A stretch of 64,000 nt of DNA from Siniperca chuatsi (GCF_020085105.1 NC_058045.1:19298333-19362332), one strand, 5' to 3'; positions 1 to 12,745 are shown, counted from the stretch's first letter. Numbers and translations: made by a program. The notes: generated by a model from the sequence alone, not told the origin.

Positions 1-162
1 TACCATTATAACCTGCCAGCTATATTATTAAGCTTACACTGAAAACAAACAAACCTTTATACTATGAAACAGTTCCTCACTTATGGATACTGAACTGTTT
101 AAATGTTACGATAATGTCAATGATCAAATACAAAACACATTCTAAACATTAATTTGAATTGA

Positions 163-739
<577 letters not shown>

Positions 740-2088
740 TCTCATGACCTTTTCACACAGGATCAGAGAATATTTATCAGAGCGATATCAGAGACATGAC
801 ACTGTATTGAGATGTATCTGAGTGTCGGATCATTTCAAGTGAAAGAGAAAAATAAGACTTGTGGACTGTCCAGTTCTTTGTCTCTGTGAAGCTCATCAGT
901 TGCTAATATGCTTCTTGTTATCTTAGCACAGGTTATACATACATTACTGTAACAATGTCCCTCATTCAGCAAATATTTCTCAGTTATTGTTGAACTTAAT
1001 GGATCAGGTGGGACTATCAAAACTCAGAGGAAGAGTTGCAACCAACTGCAACAGTCAGAGCATCTGAATACATGGCTCAACGTGTTGAGACGATAAACAA
1101 CCTCAGCGTAATGTGATAAGCCATGAGTGTATCCTTTCCTGGCTGTGAGGAAGAACTACTGCCTCATGTTGTGATTATTTGCTTAAACATGTGTACCTGT
1201 GCAGAGTAATTTGTATATTTGTCAGTCACTTAGCATTATCTGTGCTGATTACTTCTTAAAGCCAAACAAGACAATTAACTGACAGGTACCTGTAATGTGA
1301 GTGACGCAAAAGAGGGACTTTCATCGCGTAACTTTGGGCAACTGGGTGGGAAAGAGAACTTTTCCTTCCTCCACTACTGTGTAAATATTGTTCATAAAAA
1401 ACAGATAATGTAAGTTAATGTATATATCCACTGATGTTTTCTCTCTTTACTGTTAGATATCGCTGTAAAAACAAAAAGCTCATCTTTTAAATATCTGTGT
1501 TTAAATGTTGCATGTCAGGGGGATGACTGTGTTTTGGTTTTTCTGTTTGAACTGTTGGAAGATAACATTGAGGAGCTGCTTTCACACTTATAAGACTGGA
1601 AGTTGGGCGAGAATATTTTTGTCATCAGCATGGGTCACTAGATGTGTAACAGTCAAATAGTGTCGCCATTTCGTGTGTGAGAGGCTCCAGGCCTGTTTAG
1701 TCCTGAAGTGGGAACATTATGCTGTCAGCTGTTTTCCAGGGATTGTGAAACCACATGACATGTATATGTGTGACTTGATATATCTTTCCTCTATAAAGAT
1801 TAATATAAAGAATACTATGAATCTGCTCTTAGATTCTTCTGGTGCAGTCTTGGGCTCAAAAATACCCACAAGGGGACATCTATTATTCTGTGTGATGTAA
1901 CATTTTGAAAGGGTTAAAGTCAGTTGTTGTTTTGTTCTCCAGAGATAAAAGGTTAGATCTAGCTAGGGGGGTGGTTTAATTTGGCACCCAACTGCACACA
2001 AGCCAATGCAGTCTTAGATAAATAGCCTGAAATCAATGAGGAAAAAATAGAAAAGAAAGGAAAAACCTTTGAACAAGTTTCTTGAATA
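740..2088 (+). other. ABTB3 3' UTR and downstream AT-rich DNA
   Basis: No reading frame here resembles a protein. The stretch directly follows the ABTB3 stop and is AT-rich, so most of it is probably 3' UTR. I could not fix the cleavage site because there is no clear AATAAA before the inverted-repeat element that begins near 2089. Confidence 0.5.
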
Positions 2089-2505
2089 GAGCCCCAAAAC
2101 TGACAAAATGTTGTAATAAAACTAACGTTGCATCAGCCAGTTTAATGTTAATCATCCATATACTGTACAGCATATTGCTGTAAGACTAAAGTAGCTAAAT
2201 CATTTTGGTTGGCAAGCTAACACCAACAAAGTTAGCACGCTAATGCTACTTGGAAGTTCCCAGACACCATGCTTTTATCTTAATAATTATCTTCACCTTC
2301 AAGTGCATGCTTTTTGTCTTCATCAAGGACCAAAAAGGAGGTCTTGGGCTTTATTGTGTTGTCCTTGACAATTTGGAGATGTGCATCATTTAAAGTCTCT
2401 TTTCTCATAATGTCAAACAACCTTAACTAAAACCATCCAATTAGCCTTAGCTAGCTAACTTTGGCTTGTCAGAAAACCTACTACATTTTGTCAGTTTTGG
2501 GGCTC
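2089..2505. mobile_element. MITE-like element with 23-bp terminal inverted repeats
   Basis: The left end, 2089-2111, reads GAGCCCCAAAACTGACAAAA and onward. The right end, 2483-2505, is its exact reverse complement over 23 bases. The 417-bp element has no coding capacity and holds GCTAAC/GTTAGC-rich internal DNA common in fish repeats. This layout fits a non-autonomous DNA transposon. I could not identify a clean target-site duplication, so the superfamily is open. Confidence 0.7.
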
Positions 2506-3016
2506 CATACTCACATGGTGAAATGCCTGTTATTTCAGTGAGCCAATATGCTGTAGGTATGTTTCACATTGTTTGAAGTAGTTTGCCGATGTGCCAAGTT
2601 CAAAGAGGTGGAGGTGCAGAGGGGGTGTCATGGTCAGAGAGGGAGACGGACAGACAGGTGTAAAGCAAATCAGAGGGAAAAGCATAACATAACATCCGAC
2701 ATAAAGTATAAACCTATAAAGAGAAGTAGAAATAGAGAATCCAAGCTGTGCAGAGAGAACAGACCTAGCCTTGTTCTCTACTGCTCCACTCTCTTGCCAA
2801 ACAAAGGTAAAACCAAAGCAGTGAAAACCCTGTGTGGGGTCCCTCTGTACTGCTGTTGTCAGTGAGATGCTGCTGAATAGATTTCCCCTCCCACTTCTCA
2901 TGCAGACATGCATTGTGTATCGATTTAAAATAAGAGAGATTTGCGGTGCCATCAGGAGATATTTAGTTAACTTTTTCTAAACTCTTAACACGGTTCTCTT
3001 TACCGACATGCTTGAT
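2506..3016. other. Unassigned intergenic DNA
   Basis: Open frames on both strands at about 2530-2950 have low-complexity composition and no recognisable domain. I see nothing else in this stretch. Confidence 0.5.
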
Positions 3017-3364
3017 GAGCAGCATCAAGGAGAGATAATTGGCACAGCTGAACCCGGTTAACTAATTATGCTCTCCTTAAATACAGTAGCATGCTGGACA
3101 CAAGGAGGGAAGAAGCAGAGGCAGTCGGAGAAACGGCAGATGTAGAGGGAAAGATTGTGTGGAGAAAAAGAAATAAAGAAAGAATAAACTGAAAACGTGG
3201 TCTCAGCATGTATCTCAGGGCCAAAGGAACTCATGGTAGCATGATTCGGCTACAACTCCGTCTGCTTCTTCCCTCCTTGTGTCCAGCATGCTCCTGTATT
3301 TAAAGGAGAGCATAATTAGTTATCTGGGTTCAGCTGTGCCAATTATCTCTCCTTGATGCTGCTC
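3017..3364. repeat. Long inverted repeat, about 102-bp arms and 143-bp spacer
   Basis: The left arm (3017-3118) and the right arm (3262-3364) are reverse complements with only about four differences: two substitutions in the motif after GCTGAACCC, a one-base indel and one more substitution. That is roughly 96% identity. The transcript could fold into a long hairpin. Arms this similar imply a recent inverted duplication or a foldback-type mobile element. The spacer (3119-3261) is purine-rich and noncoding. Confidence 0.85.
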
Positions 3365-4758
3365 ACCTGAACAACTCCACCACCTCTCCCTCTGCAGCTG
3401 ACAGCTACCCATACCCACCTCCACAGTGTCAAAGCAATGAAAAGTCATCCACACTTTATTCCACATTGACTTGTGTTGTGAGAAGAGTTTTGAAAAAGTG
3501 AACCCATTATTGAGAAATGTGTTACCAATTGTAAAAAAAAAAAAGGAAGAAACTCTCATAGGCTTTGTGCAATCCTGCCACAGAGAAACTTAAGAGCCAA
3601 ACATGATACTGATATTCATTGTTCTTTATGTGACACAAATGTCAGCAGCAGCAAGATACTCAGGGTTTGTTTGGCTCCATGATTTTTTTTATATTTATGA
3701 AATGGTAAATAATCTAATTACTGGGAGTAAACAATCCAGTCCAGACAGGCTTTTTGTAATTTTCTTTACATTCCCATTTATTGAATTGTGTCTCATCTAA
3801 TCAGTGTTCCACAGATTCCCTTTAATGTCTCCATAGAACTGCAGTATACTTCTCTCTCTTTGTGTGCGTCTGTGTGCGTGTGTGTATGTGTGTGTGAATG
3901 TTGGGCGGAGACATTAGAATGGCGAGGGACGGGATGACAGCAGTTGTTAAGGAGACGCCATGGTTACCGCCGCCCGGGAACAATGTTGAGCTGAGAATGC
4001 TCTGCTGTGTTAAAGACTGAATGGAATCCTGAGATGCACATACATGTTACATGCTTATACAGGGACACAATGAGCACACACTCACAAGATGTCGTCATCC
4101 AATAGGATTTACTCCTGAATGAGTATGAATGAGGAGAATCTTATTTAAAGCAGAAATTATCCATCATCAGATTAGCTGTGTCAGACAAGAGACTGTGATT
4201 AAGCCAGGGAAATGTCTCTGTTGCCTCTTTTCTAAAGCACTGCTGGGCATCTTAATTTACTGGGCTGTGAACTGCAAGTGGAGCGCTAAGTAACACCAAG
4301 GGAAGAAGGGAAGTTGTGAAGGGAACTCCACAGGGGGACGCATTCAACTATTTAGGCAAAAAAACAACAGTTTGACACTGTACATGATGGGGTTTATGTG
4401 AATTACTCTCTGTGGCTGCTTCATTTTTCTTGCTATGAACTGGAATTTCTTAACACATGTGTTGCCATGTGCTCATTTCTGAGTGTCTATTGTTCTGTTT
4501 TGTGAGTGGGTTGATGTGCGTGTGTGTGTGTGTGAGTGTGTGTGTGTGTGCATGAGCAAATGGGAATGAAAAAAGGGTGTTTGCCCTACAAACTCTGCCC
4601 CCAGCGCGAGCCCCTTCATCCTCCCCTTGTTGTCATGCACAGGCGCTCTCCCTTTGGCACAAAGTAGGCTGGCAGCACAAGAGCCATGTGTTTTAGCTCC
4701 ACACTTTGAAGGGGCTCAAAAAAACTTTTCAGAACTGTTTCTGAGAAACGTCGTGTAA

Positions 4759-4816
<58 letters not shown>

Positions 4817-5306
4817 AGAGGAGGAGAGTGGGGGTGAAAGAGAGCGTAAGTGCAGGGAGAGAGATGGGGAGCATAAGGAGCTGCAGACAAAAATAAGTTG
4901 TCTTTCATGTGATGATTTGATCTCAGTTGTTGAGGGATACCTTTGTTGGACAATATTTGGGGAGATTCTGCAAGAGACTCAACAACAGGTGAGTGTGGCG
5001 GGAGCAATATGTGAAAAAGAAGAGCAGTGAAAAAGTGGGAGATTGAATGAGTGCCATTCTCTTGGCTCAGGCAGACAAAAAGGAGGGGGTTGTTTTTGGG
5101 TTACTGCATGATTATTAAACCAATGGCTCATTTTCTTTTAATTCAATGCACTTTTTCTTGATTTCCATGTTCATTTTGAAAATAAACTTATTGCCTCCTG
5201 TTGATGGGAACTGCTGTGAAGAAACATGTTGAAAACAGGTTAAAAGACAAAGGACCCGAACTCACGTAGCTTTCACAATTGGATTTTTTCCTCCCCCTTT
5301 CCCAGC
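3365..5306 (+). other. MLC1 upstream region, possible 5' UTR exon near 4860-4987
   Basis: The stretch contains TG-rich DNA at 3857-3898 and 4517-4552 and a (GA)26 tract. A consensus-like donor (CAG then GTGAGT) occurs at about 4985-4993, and a pyrimidine-rich acceptor ending TTTCCCAG lies near 5299-5306, before the MLC1 start. I infer a noncoding first exon ending near 4987, spliced to the exon that holds the start codon. No protein-coding signal was found. Confidence 0.35.
4761..4812. repeat. (GA)26 microsatellite
   Basis: An uninterrupted GA dinucleotide tract of 52 bp. It is a pure purine/pyrimidine mirror tract just upstream of the inferred MLC1 5' exon. Confidence 0.97.
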
Positions 5307-5368
5307 TCGGCTGTAATCCTTACTCGGTGTTTCCCATCCCATCACTGAAGTTAGCCCAAGCTGTTTCA

Positions 5369-8300
5369 ATGATGCAGTGCGACGAGCTCTCAGCCAGAGA
5401 GGAGTTCACCTACAGCCACATGCCCACCCTGGAGAGGGGCAGTGGGACGTTGGGACGGCGGGGCGACAGTGGAGCAGAGAGAAGGCCAGAAAGGGGGGAG
5501 CGCTATAGGCCCGAACGGGACAGCTACACAGTGGACGTGAGGGCCAGTGACCTGCAGCTGGCCCAGCCGGAGCCTCTAAAGCACCCCTGCTTCAGCTACA
5601 GGGCCTGGCTCTACAGTGTCCTCATAGGGGTGAGAGGAAAGATGGTCAGGGAGAGGTACAAAGGAAGCACATAACAGGGTGCATCTATTTAATCCATAAT
5701 ACACTAATTTTAAAGGTTGGGATGATCTTTTTTGAGTGAGTATCTCAATCTAGAAATGTTGAGTGTGATGGCGACAAGAAATCTTGTTTTGTGCTTCCAC
5801 ATTTAGGTGAGGAGAAACACACAACAATATGTCTCCAGACTGTGCAAGCTCTAATCAATTGCATCGTTCAAAATAATCCAAGTGCTATAATATCAAAAGG
5901 CAGAAATGGGTATGGGTATGTGAAGGGGTATTGTTAAATATTTGTGTGCATGTGTTTTTGTGTGTGAGAGAATGTTAACATTCTTTTGAAGTCTTACCTG
6001 TTGGACGCATTTTTGAGTGTCTGTATTTGTATATGCATGCATGCCTGTGTGTGTGTGTATGTGTGTGTGGGTGGGTGTGTGTGTGTGTCCTTAGGGCAGT
6101 CTGCTCATCACATCTGGTTTCTCTCTGTACCTGGGAAATGTGTTTCCTGTTGCCATGGACTACCTACGCTGTGCTGCAGGCTCTGTAAGTGACCATCATT
6201 TGGTGTATAATCACAGTGACATTTATATACAGCTCTGCCTTAATGAGCTTATACACACTGTTTAGATTAGACGTCAAAATGCCAGTAACGCATCATTGTT
6301 GGACAGCATCCACTAAATAGATAAACGCAGCAGCTCATTTGTTCTGTTCTTCACAGGGCCTTCCTGCAGCGATAGCCAGTTTTGCCATTGCCAAGAACAG
6401 ACATGTTGCAGTGAGTAAACAATGAACACACCAAAGGCAAAAGAGATAATTATGTTTTAATGTATTTTGTAATGTGTTTATTCAATTGAGGCTTCATACT
6501 AATGAACTTCTCATGTTATCTTGTTTTTTTCCAAGGTGTCAGATTTCCAGGTGGTCTACGTGTCAACATTTGCTGTGACAACCACCTGCCTGGTTTGGTT
6601 CGGATGTAAACTGGTCCTGAACCCTTCTGCTGTCAATGTAAATCCATAATATAATGAAAACTACCAACCCTTTGGTTGCACATACATAAGTATATCAAGT
6701 CATTCTCCAAATAAAACATTTTGCTCTATTTCCCTTCTTTAATCTTCCTTCTGCTGTTGTGTCGCTGCTCTCCCTCCCACTCTGTCTGTTCAGATCAACT
6801 TTAACCTCATCCTGATGATTTTGCTGGAGGTGTTGATGGCCAGTACTGTCATCCTGTCAGCCCGCTCTGCAGAAGACTGCTGCTGCCACAGGAAGGTTTG
6901 TGTGTGTGTATGTGTTTATGAGTGATGAGTGATGATTGATTGCTTTGATTCACTCAGCTGATGTCTCCCCACTTTCAGTCTCCCTTTAACTTTCACTTTT
7001 CCATTCTAACTCCTCTCAATCTTTCCATCCATCTTTTAGCCAGTGACATATGACAGACCTGTGGTTATAACGCCTGCAGTGTTCCCCACTCGACTCCTTA
7101 AAGCATATTCCGTGAGTAGTTTTCAGTTTATTTATTTTATGATATTTCTGTCTGATCAATGTTTATCAATCACTGAAGAACATCTCTAATAGGTGATCGA
7201 AGTAATTGTGGGAATTTCTGCTGTATTCGGAGGAATTATTGCACTCAACATGGATGCTTTGCTTCCTGGACCCTACTTGTCTGTCACATTTTTCTGGATT
7301 CTTGTGGCTGTAAGTTTTTCTCAATAAAACTTACTTTTCATTAAGACACAGATTGCAGCTGACTAAGATGCCGTCCATCATAACTTTGTGTCTGATCTTT
7401 AATCCTTTGCAGTGTTTTCCTAGTGCTATTGCCAGTCATGTTGTGTCAGAATACCCCAACAAATGTCTGGTGAGTACAAGACAATACTCTAGCTGTTAGA
7501 ACCCCAGTCTTGTGAATGTTTAGTACACTAAAAATCTTAATAGCTTTTAAAGGGTGGATATGATCAACTTAAAGTAATATATTTGGAGCTGTCAGTCTTT
7601 GTTAGAGTTCAAATACTGATCCATTTTGTGACTGTGCAAACCAAACTAGGAAACAGCTCTTCTAAGAGTCTCAAATGATATCTTGATGAAGGGTGATACA
7701 GGAGAATGCTCTTTTTCGGTACTGTTGGATCTCAGTGTAGGTTTTGACACTTTAGACCACAGTATCCTAATCGACAGACCTCAGCAGTGGGTGGGTAACT
7801 CTGGGTTAGCCCTGGGGTGGTTCTCCTCCTCCTTGACCAACATGTTAAGTGAAACATTGAAAAACTCAGGCCCATTGTGTCTCAAGCTGAGATGGAGCTG
7901 CCTCGAAAATTGTTATTCCCTTTTAACCTGCCTCGGCAGGTCTCTCACTGGCTTCCCATCAAATTCAGAATTCAATTCAAGGTTGTTGTGATCATTTATA
8001 GAGCTCTGCATGGTCAGACAACTGCCTACATTAGAGATCTACTGCAGCCCTATGTCACCAGGAGATTTCTAAGGTCCTCTGATCAGGGTTGTTTGGTTGT
8101 TCCTCTCCAGGCTTAAAACTAAAGGGGACTGTGCTTTTGATGTTCTGGCCCTCATTTTGAACTGAAGATCTGTGGACACTATGAACACTTTTAAAAGCAG
8201 CTCAAGACCTACCTACCTCTTTAGACTTGCCATTTTTTAAAAATGTATTTATATCTTATGGTGTTTTTATGTTTTGTATGTCTGTATTTATGTCTGTTGC

Positions 8301-8850
8301 CTTATCTTTTTATTGTGCAGCACTTTGTGACGTTCTGCTGTTGAAAGGCACTATATAAATAATGTTACTTACTGTTACTTTCTCATGGGAGTTAATAAGG
8401 ATGCATTTCTGCTGAGGAAGGATAATCATTATTATTCATAACAAAATGTCTCAGTTATACAAACTGGGTCTATTTCCTTTTTCTTCTGGGTCTACAAACT
8501 TTTTTCTTTGTTCCCTTTTTCTCTGTTTCTCTTTTTTCTCTCTTCCTGGCGTCTCTCAGGTGGAGGTGCTGATTGCCATCAGCAGCGTGACGTCTCCCCT
8601 GCTCTTTTCAGCCTCCGGCTTCCTCTCTTGCAGCGTGATCAGCTTTATTGAAATTTTCCTGCATGATGTGCCTACAGCCAAGGTCAGTTTAATAAAGTGA
8701 ACATTTCCCAGTAGTGTGCAATGTGCAGGTTCTCTAGTAAGCATTACTTACTCAGCCTTGACCTACTTTTGCATGAGAAATACAGGTTTTAGAGAAACAA
8801 TGGAATTGACTCATTGAGAATTCTCATTCAGAATCATCTAGTTTCATCTT

Positions 8851-8892
<42 letters not shown>

Positions 8893-9471
8893 TGTGGTCC
8901 AGCAATCCTACGACATCCTGCTGCTCATTCTGATGGTGCTGCTACTGGTGCAAGCAATTCTAACTTCAGCCACTGTGGTGCACTGTGCCTCCTACAAGAG
9001 TCAGCTCCGCATAGGGGCTCCAGAGTGCGAGGACAGCATGCACACCCCAACCTATTACTGCGAGGTAAGGCAGGTAAAAGCAGCAGTAGCGGACACAAGG
9101 GACAAATCTGTCTGTCTGTCTTTTTCTCTCCTTGTCTGTCTTTCCACTTCCAACGAGAGACATTTGGGAATGTGGAAAATGATACATTTAATTCTGTTCC
9201 AGGTGTTCTGACCAGCTATAGCTCATGTAAATAGCATTTAAATATGATGACATAAAACATCTGTCATACAATTACACATATATAATAAACACATCATACT
9301 GCTCATCCTTCACATATCTTTTATCTCTTCCACATTTCATCTCTCTCCAATCTCTATCTCCTTCTCCGTCTTCCTGTTTCGCTCCCTCAGCAGCAAGCAT
9401 CCAATGGAACACAGCAGGATTTTGACAAAGACAGAACCTGGAAGGCAGTTGTGGTCCAAATGGCCCAATGA
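5369..9471 (+). CDS. mlc1: MLC1, astrocytic multi-pass membrane protein, 11 coding exons
   Basis: Exons: 5369-5629, 6095-6184, 6357-6410, 6536-6637, 6794-6895, 7040-7111, 7193-7309, 7413-7469, 8560-8682, 8903-9064, 9391-9471. Every intron is GT-AG and phase 0; the product is 406 aa (human MLC1 377). Diagnostic stretches include MPTLERG near the N-terminus, [52 protein letters not shown] and the C-terminal [10 protein letters not shown]. About eight hydrophobic segments are visible, near residues 78-105, 118-130, 141-163, 170-192, 228-245, 254-276, 286-318 and 329-352. MLC1 works with GlialCAM at astrocyte junctions in ion and volume regulation, and human mutations cause megalencephalic leukoencephalopathy. 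Translation could start at 5369 or at the next in-frame ATG (5372). Introns 1 and 9 end in TG repeats, and intron 8 carries an L2 fragment. Confidence 0.95.
6041..6090. repeat. TG-rich repeat at the end of MLC1 intron 1
   Basis: An imperfect TG tract with GGGTGGG interruptions runs up to CCTTAG, the acceptor of MLC1 coding exon 2 at 6095. It takes the place of the usual polypyrimidine tract. Confidence 0.9.
7650..8380 (+). mobile_element. L2-like LINE fragment in MLC1 intron 8
   Basis: Translated pieces give the reverse-transcriptase motif [19 protein letters not shown] (7683 onward) and then the C-terminal stretch with LPIKFRIQF and [11 protein letters not shown] (7877-8116). The middle of the RT domain is missing, so the copy is internally deleted as well as 5'-truncated. 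The 3' end has the fish LINE tail in which the CACTTTGTGACG block is followed by GCACTATATAAATAA and a TTAC-rich repeat. It is a dead copy lying in the sense orientation. Confidence 0.8.
8853..8891. repeat. (TG)19 microsatellite next to the MLC1 exon 10 acceptor
   Basis: A pure TG tract ends 11 bases before the acceptor AG at 8901-8902. Only CTGTGGTCC separates repeat and AG, so this intron has almost no polypyrimidine tract. Confidence 0.95.
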
Positions 9472-9595
9472 ACAGTCCTGCAGTGCACTGAGAACTTTGA
9501 TGAGAAGTGGGAAAAGGAGGAATCAAAGAAACTCTGTAAGCGTTAAGCACAAGAGTACAATCCTGAGACAGAACACACTGGAAAAAAGGAAAAGC

Positions 9596-9601
9596 AATAA
9601 A
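9596..9601 (+). promoter_or_regulatory. Candidate MLC1 poly(A) signal
   Basis: AATAAA lies 125 bases after the MLC1 stop. A second AATAAA at 10439-10444 could serve a longer 3' UTR. Only the motif and its position support either. Confidence 0.4.
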
Positions 9602-11472
9602 GATGTATTCAGAGATAGAGTGAGAGATATGAAGGAAAAGGGAGAGGAAAATAAAGAATGAAAGATAGTGAAAGAATGCAAGGCAGATAATATGATTCTT
9701 TTATTTGTTTTGGATTAAGATATTTGCATAGAGAATGCTTTGAGTACTTGATGATGATGTCTGTTTTCTGGGTTTTTATAATTGTTGCCTGCTTACTGTA
9801 GTGAGGAGTGGCATTATTTGACCTGGGAACAGAACCATTCAATGAACAATCATGTGAGTCAATGTTCAGTAGTATAAAAATGTTCCGAGCACTCGGGCCG
9901 AAACACAAAGTCTTATGATGTCTCAAAATATTTAACTTTGTTCTACACAGTAAACACATACCACTGAATTCATTCTGGATTTATTGGATGCAGTTTTGTC
10001 AGCATCATTGTCAAGGTTGTACTGTAGGATGAAAAGGATGCCATTATGTATAAAATGCAATGAAACTGTATGGGTTTTTTACATTTTTTTGTAAGAGAAT
10101 GATATGCATTTTTGCTACTTTTCTAACACATGTGGTGGCTTATCTATCACCTGGCACTGGCTCAATTTATTCTAAGGTATCAACCTGTCATGACCTAGTG
10201 ATGTTTTGAAACAGCCACATTTATAGGAGAGTTTTCCAAATAATGAACACTGACTTATCTTAGCACTCTCTTGACTGTAAGTTATATTTTGTTCAGTTGT
10301 AGGCTTCTTTGTGTCTTCTTGTGTACCGTGGTGTGGTAGTGGTTGCAACAGTTTATTACAAGAGAATTGATCCACCTGGATATTGCAGATATTAACTGAT
10401 GTAAAGAGTTTTAACTGAAATTGTGTCTTATTTAGAAAAATAAAATGTTCATGTGTGTATAATGTTTTATGGTTGCTCTGCTTGTTGTTCAGTGTTGCTC
10501 ACTTGCTCAATCTGCAGATATTGTATACATGGCGGGATGACAGACCAAGCAACAAATACATATGACGCTTATTACCTGCATCCTAAAATAACTTTCCAAG
10601 AAATATTGTTCGGTTATTATCCTATTTTTAGATGTCAGTGATGCTTAGACTATAGGTGATTTATATATGTGTGCATGTTTACTGAAACCACACCCCTGCT
10701 TTTTTGTTTGGAAATGAGAATGGTGTTAATGCTCATTGCTCATTATACTCTAATTTATTTGCTACTATGCTAATTTACTTCATGTCCTTCCTCTTCTAAT
10801 TTACTCCCATCCCTTCTCTCCATTCTGTGTTAGACAATGCAGATGATTCTTATCAACAGGGAGTCATTTCCCTCCCTTACATATAAGATTATGCCTCAAG
10901 GCCTAGATGAAACATTGAGCAAACATGGCAATGACAGGAAATACTATGCATTTGAATGCATGTACAAACACATTTTTAAGCCAGTTTTGGTTTTCCAATC
11001 AGTGTACACCTGTACAATCTAATGCAATCCAATAATGCTGTTCTGCTATAAAGTCTGCTTTAAAGTCAGTTTTTGTTGACACTGTCAGAGGTGTTTATTC
11101 AGTTATGTTTTAGCATTGAGGTCATTGTTAAAGGTGGAGTTGTGCTGGACTGCATTATATTCAGGGGTGTTTCCGTGTATGTAAATAGGGAGGACAAAAA
11201 TAAACATATAATTGAATATACACATTTCTGACAATGTCAACAAAAACTGAACATTATAAACTTTGTAAAAGTAGACTATGGCAGAGCTGCTGTATTACAT
11301 TGCCATATATTGTACAGGTGTTCCTAATAAAGTGGGCACTGAGTGTATTTCTGAACACATTCAGCCTATAATGAAAGGACATGTAGGCAGTATGATTCTT
11401 CATACCACCATGACAGGAGGCAGGAATCTGTGTCACATCTTGGACATGAACATCACCAAGATCTCTGCAACT

Positions 11473-11541
<69 letters not shown>

Positions 11542-12589
11542 GAGAGAGAGACTATATTTGGAAGCAGACGTAGTGAGGTGCGGCTTCCCTAACCGGCGGA
11601 AACCGGCTTGAGGAACACTGGCTTGTAGCTCGGTCCAGCTGACAAACCTCGGGAGCGCGCGCTCACGTCGCCACAAGAATCCCAGTACAGAAGAGCCAAT
11701 GGCTGCTGGAGGCTTTAAACAAACTTACCAATCTCCCTGTTCAGCAGTGATGTAGTGGTAAATTCAAAGGCAGCCCGTGTCATTCGGCAGGAGCACTACT
11801 AACAAATATATTTTAATGAAGCCATTCATATGTTGCTTCCCTAAAAGACCTGTCTAGAAACTATATAGCAACTCTCTTCATATAGTCCTGTGTTACCACT
11901 ACAAGTAGCCCATGAAATTAAATGAGGGCTCCACCATTATCACTTTATTTCAAACTTGAGTTGAGTCGGGTCAGCCTCCACTGCATGGTCCTAACTGATG
12001 CTGCTGCCGTCTTTTAACCCCCCTCCCCAAAAAAAGATGCTCGCCACACCCAGTGAATGTGAATGACAGACATCTTTCCCATTCGTTGTTTGCACGTGTC
12101 TCTGGCCAGTCCCACAGTCAGAGATGATGGGCAGGCTGGATAAACCTATCAATAGGAAAGTAAAAGCCAGCCAGTGCCTTGTAGTTAGGTTGTAGACTGA
12201 ACGAATAAGGGATTTGAATAGTGGTAGCCGGTCTATAGTTATTCAACTAGACTGTGTATCTAAGTCCTAGTCCTAAATAGACAATTCCTTAGTACTCTCA
12301 GACGTGAGTTTAATATCCAAAGACTACGTATGGTGTTTTATCGTCGATGATATCATTGTAACATTCCACTAACGCTCATAGGAATCTAGATCTGTAATAT
12401 TTCAATGGTAACCCTCTAAAAATGATTATACTATTAGTAGGATGTCGATTTCTGTAACATAACTGAATTTATTTTTCAGCATCTCTGCTTACACACACCA
12501 CCTGGCCTTGTGAATCACGGTCGCAGTTCTGCGAGGTGATGTGATGAACTAAGGAATCTTAATGCGTTATCTCATCCCTTGTTTCTGAG
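9602..12589. other. MLC1-PANX2 intergenic DNA, first part
   Basis: No gene recognised. It contains a (GA)37 tract at 11478-11551. Just before that, near 11310-11345, is a GGTGTTCCTAATAAAGTG block, which is common at the ends of old fish repeats. After the GA tract a short CG-containing stretch repeats AACCGGC-type words (about 11580-11610). MOV10L1, which sits here in human, is absent. Confidence 0.55.
11478..11551. repeat. (GA)37 microsatellite
   Basis: A GA dinucleotide tract of about 74 bp with a single GATA interruption near 11534-11537. Confidence 0.95.
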
Positions 12590-12745
12590 GAAGAGGCAGG
12601 GAGGGGAGAGGAGAGGAGAGGGCTGGAGGGGAGGGGAGCTGGGGGGGGGAAGGCGGAACAAACCGGTGTGCTCGGATACATGCTGTAGCTGCTCGCCCGC
12701 ACTGCAGATTAACTCTTACCGCGCCAGGAGATGCAGCGAAACATG
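12590..12745 (+). promoter_or_regulatory. GC-rich segment, possible PANX2 promoter and 5' exon
   Basis: A G-rich stretch (GGGGA repeats, about 12600-12650) is followed by CG-containing DNA and by ATGCAGCGAAACATG at 12731-12745, which abuts a strong donor, GTGAGT. If spliced to 15267 (after the AG at 15265-15266), this ATG reads in frame into PANX2. This is a reading of local signals only; no TATA box was seen. Confidence 0.4.

Noticed and set aside
4729-5007. Ser-Leu repeat protein on the minus strand
   Set aside because: An artefact of the (GA)26 tract; the same holds for the frames over 11254-11676 and 38634-39129.
5279-5368. N-terminal extension of MLC1
   Set aside because: The extra residues read through a pyrimidine-rich splice acceptor (TTTCCCAG near 5306); the family start matches 5369 or 5372.
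8842-9234. Cys-Val repeat protein overlapping MLC1 exon 10
   Set aside because: The N-terminal half is TG-repeat translation; only the exon 10 frame from 8903 is real.
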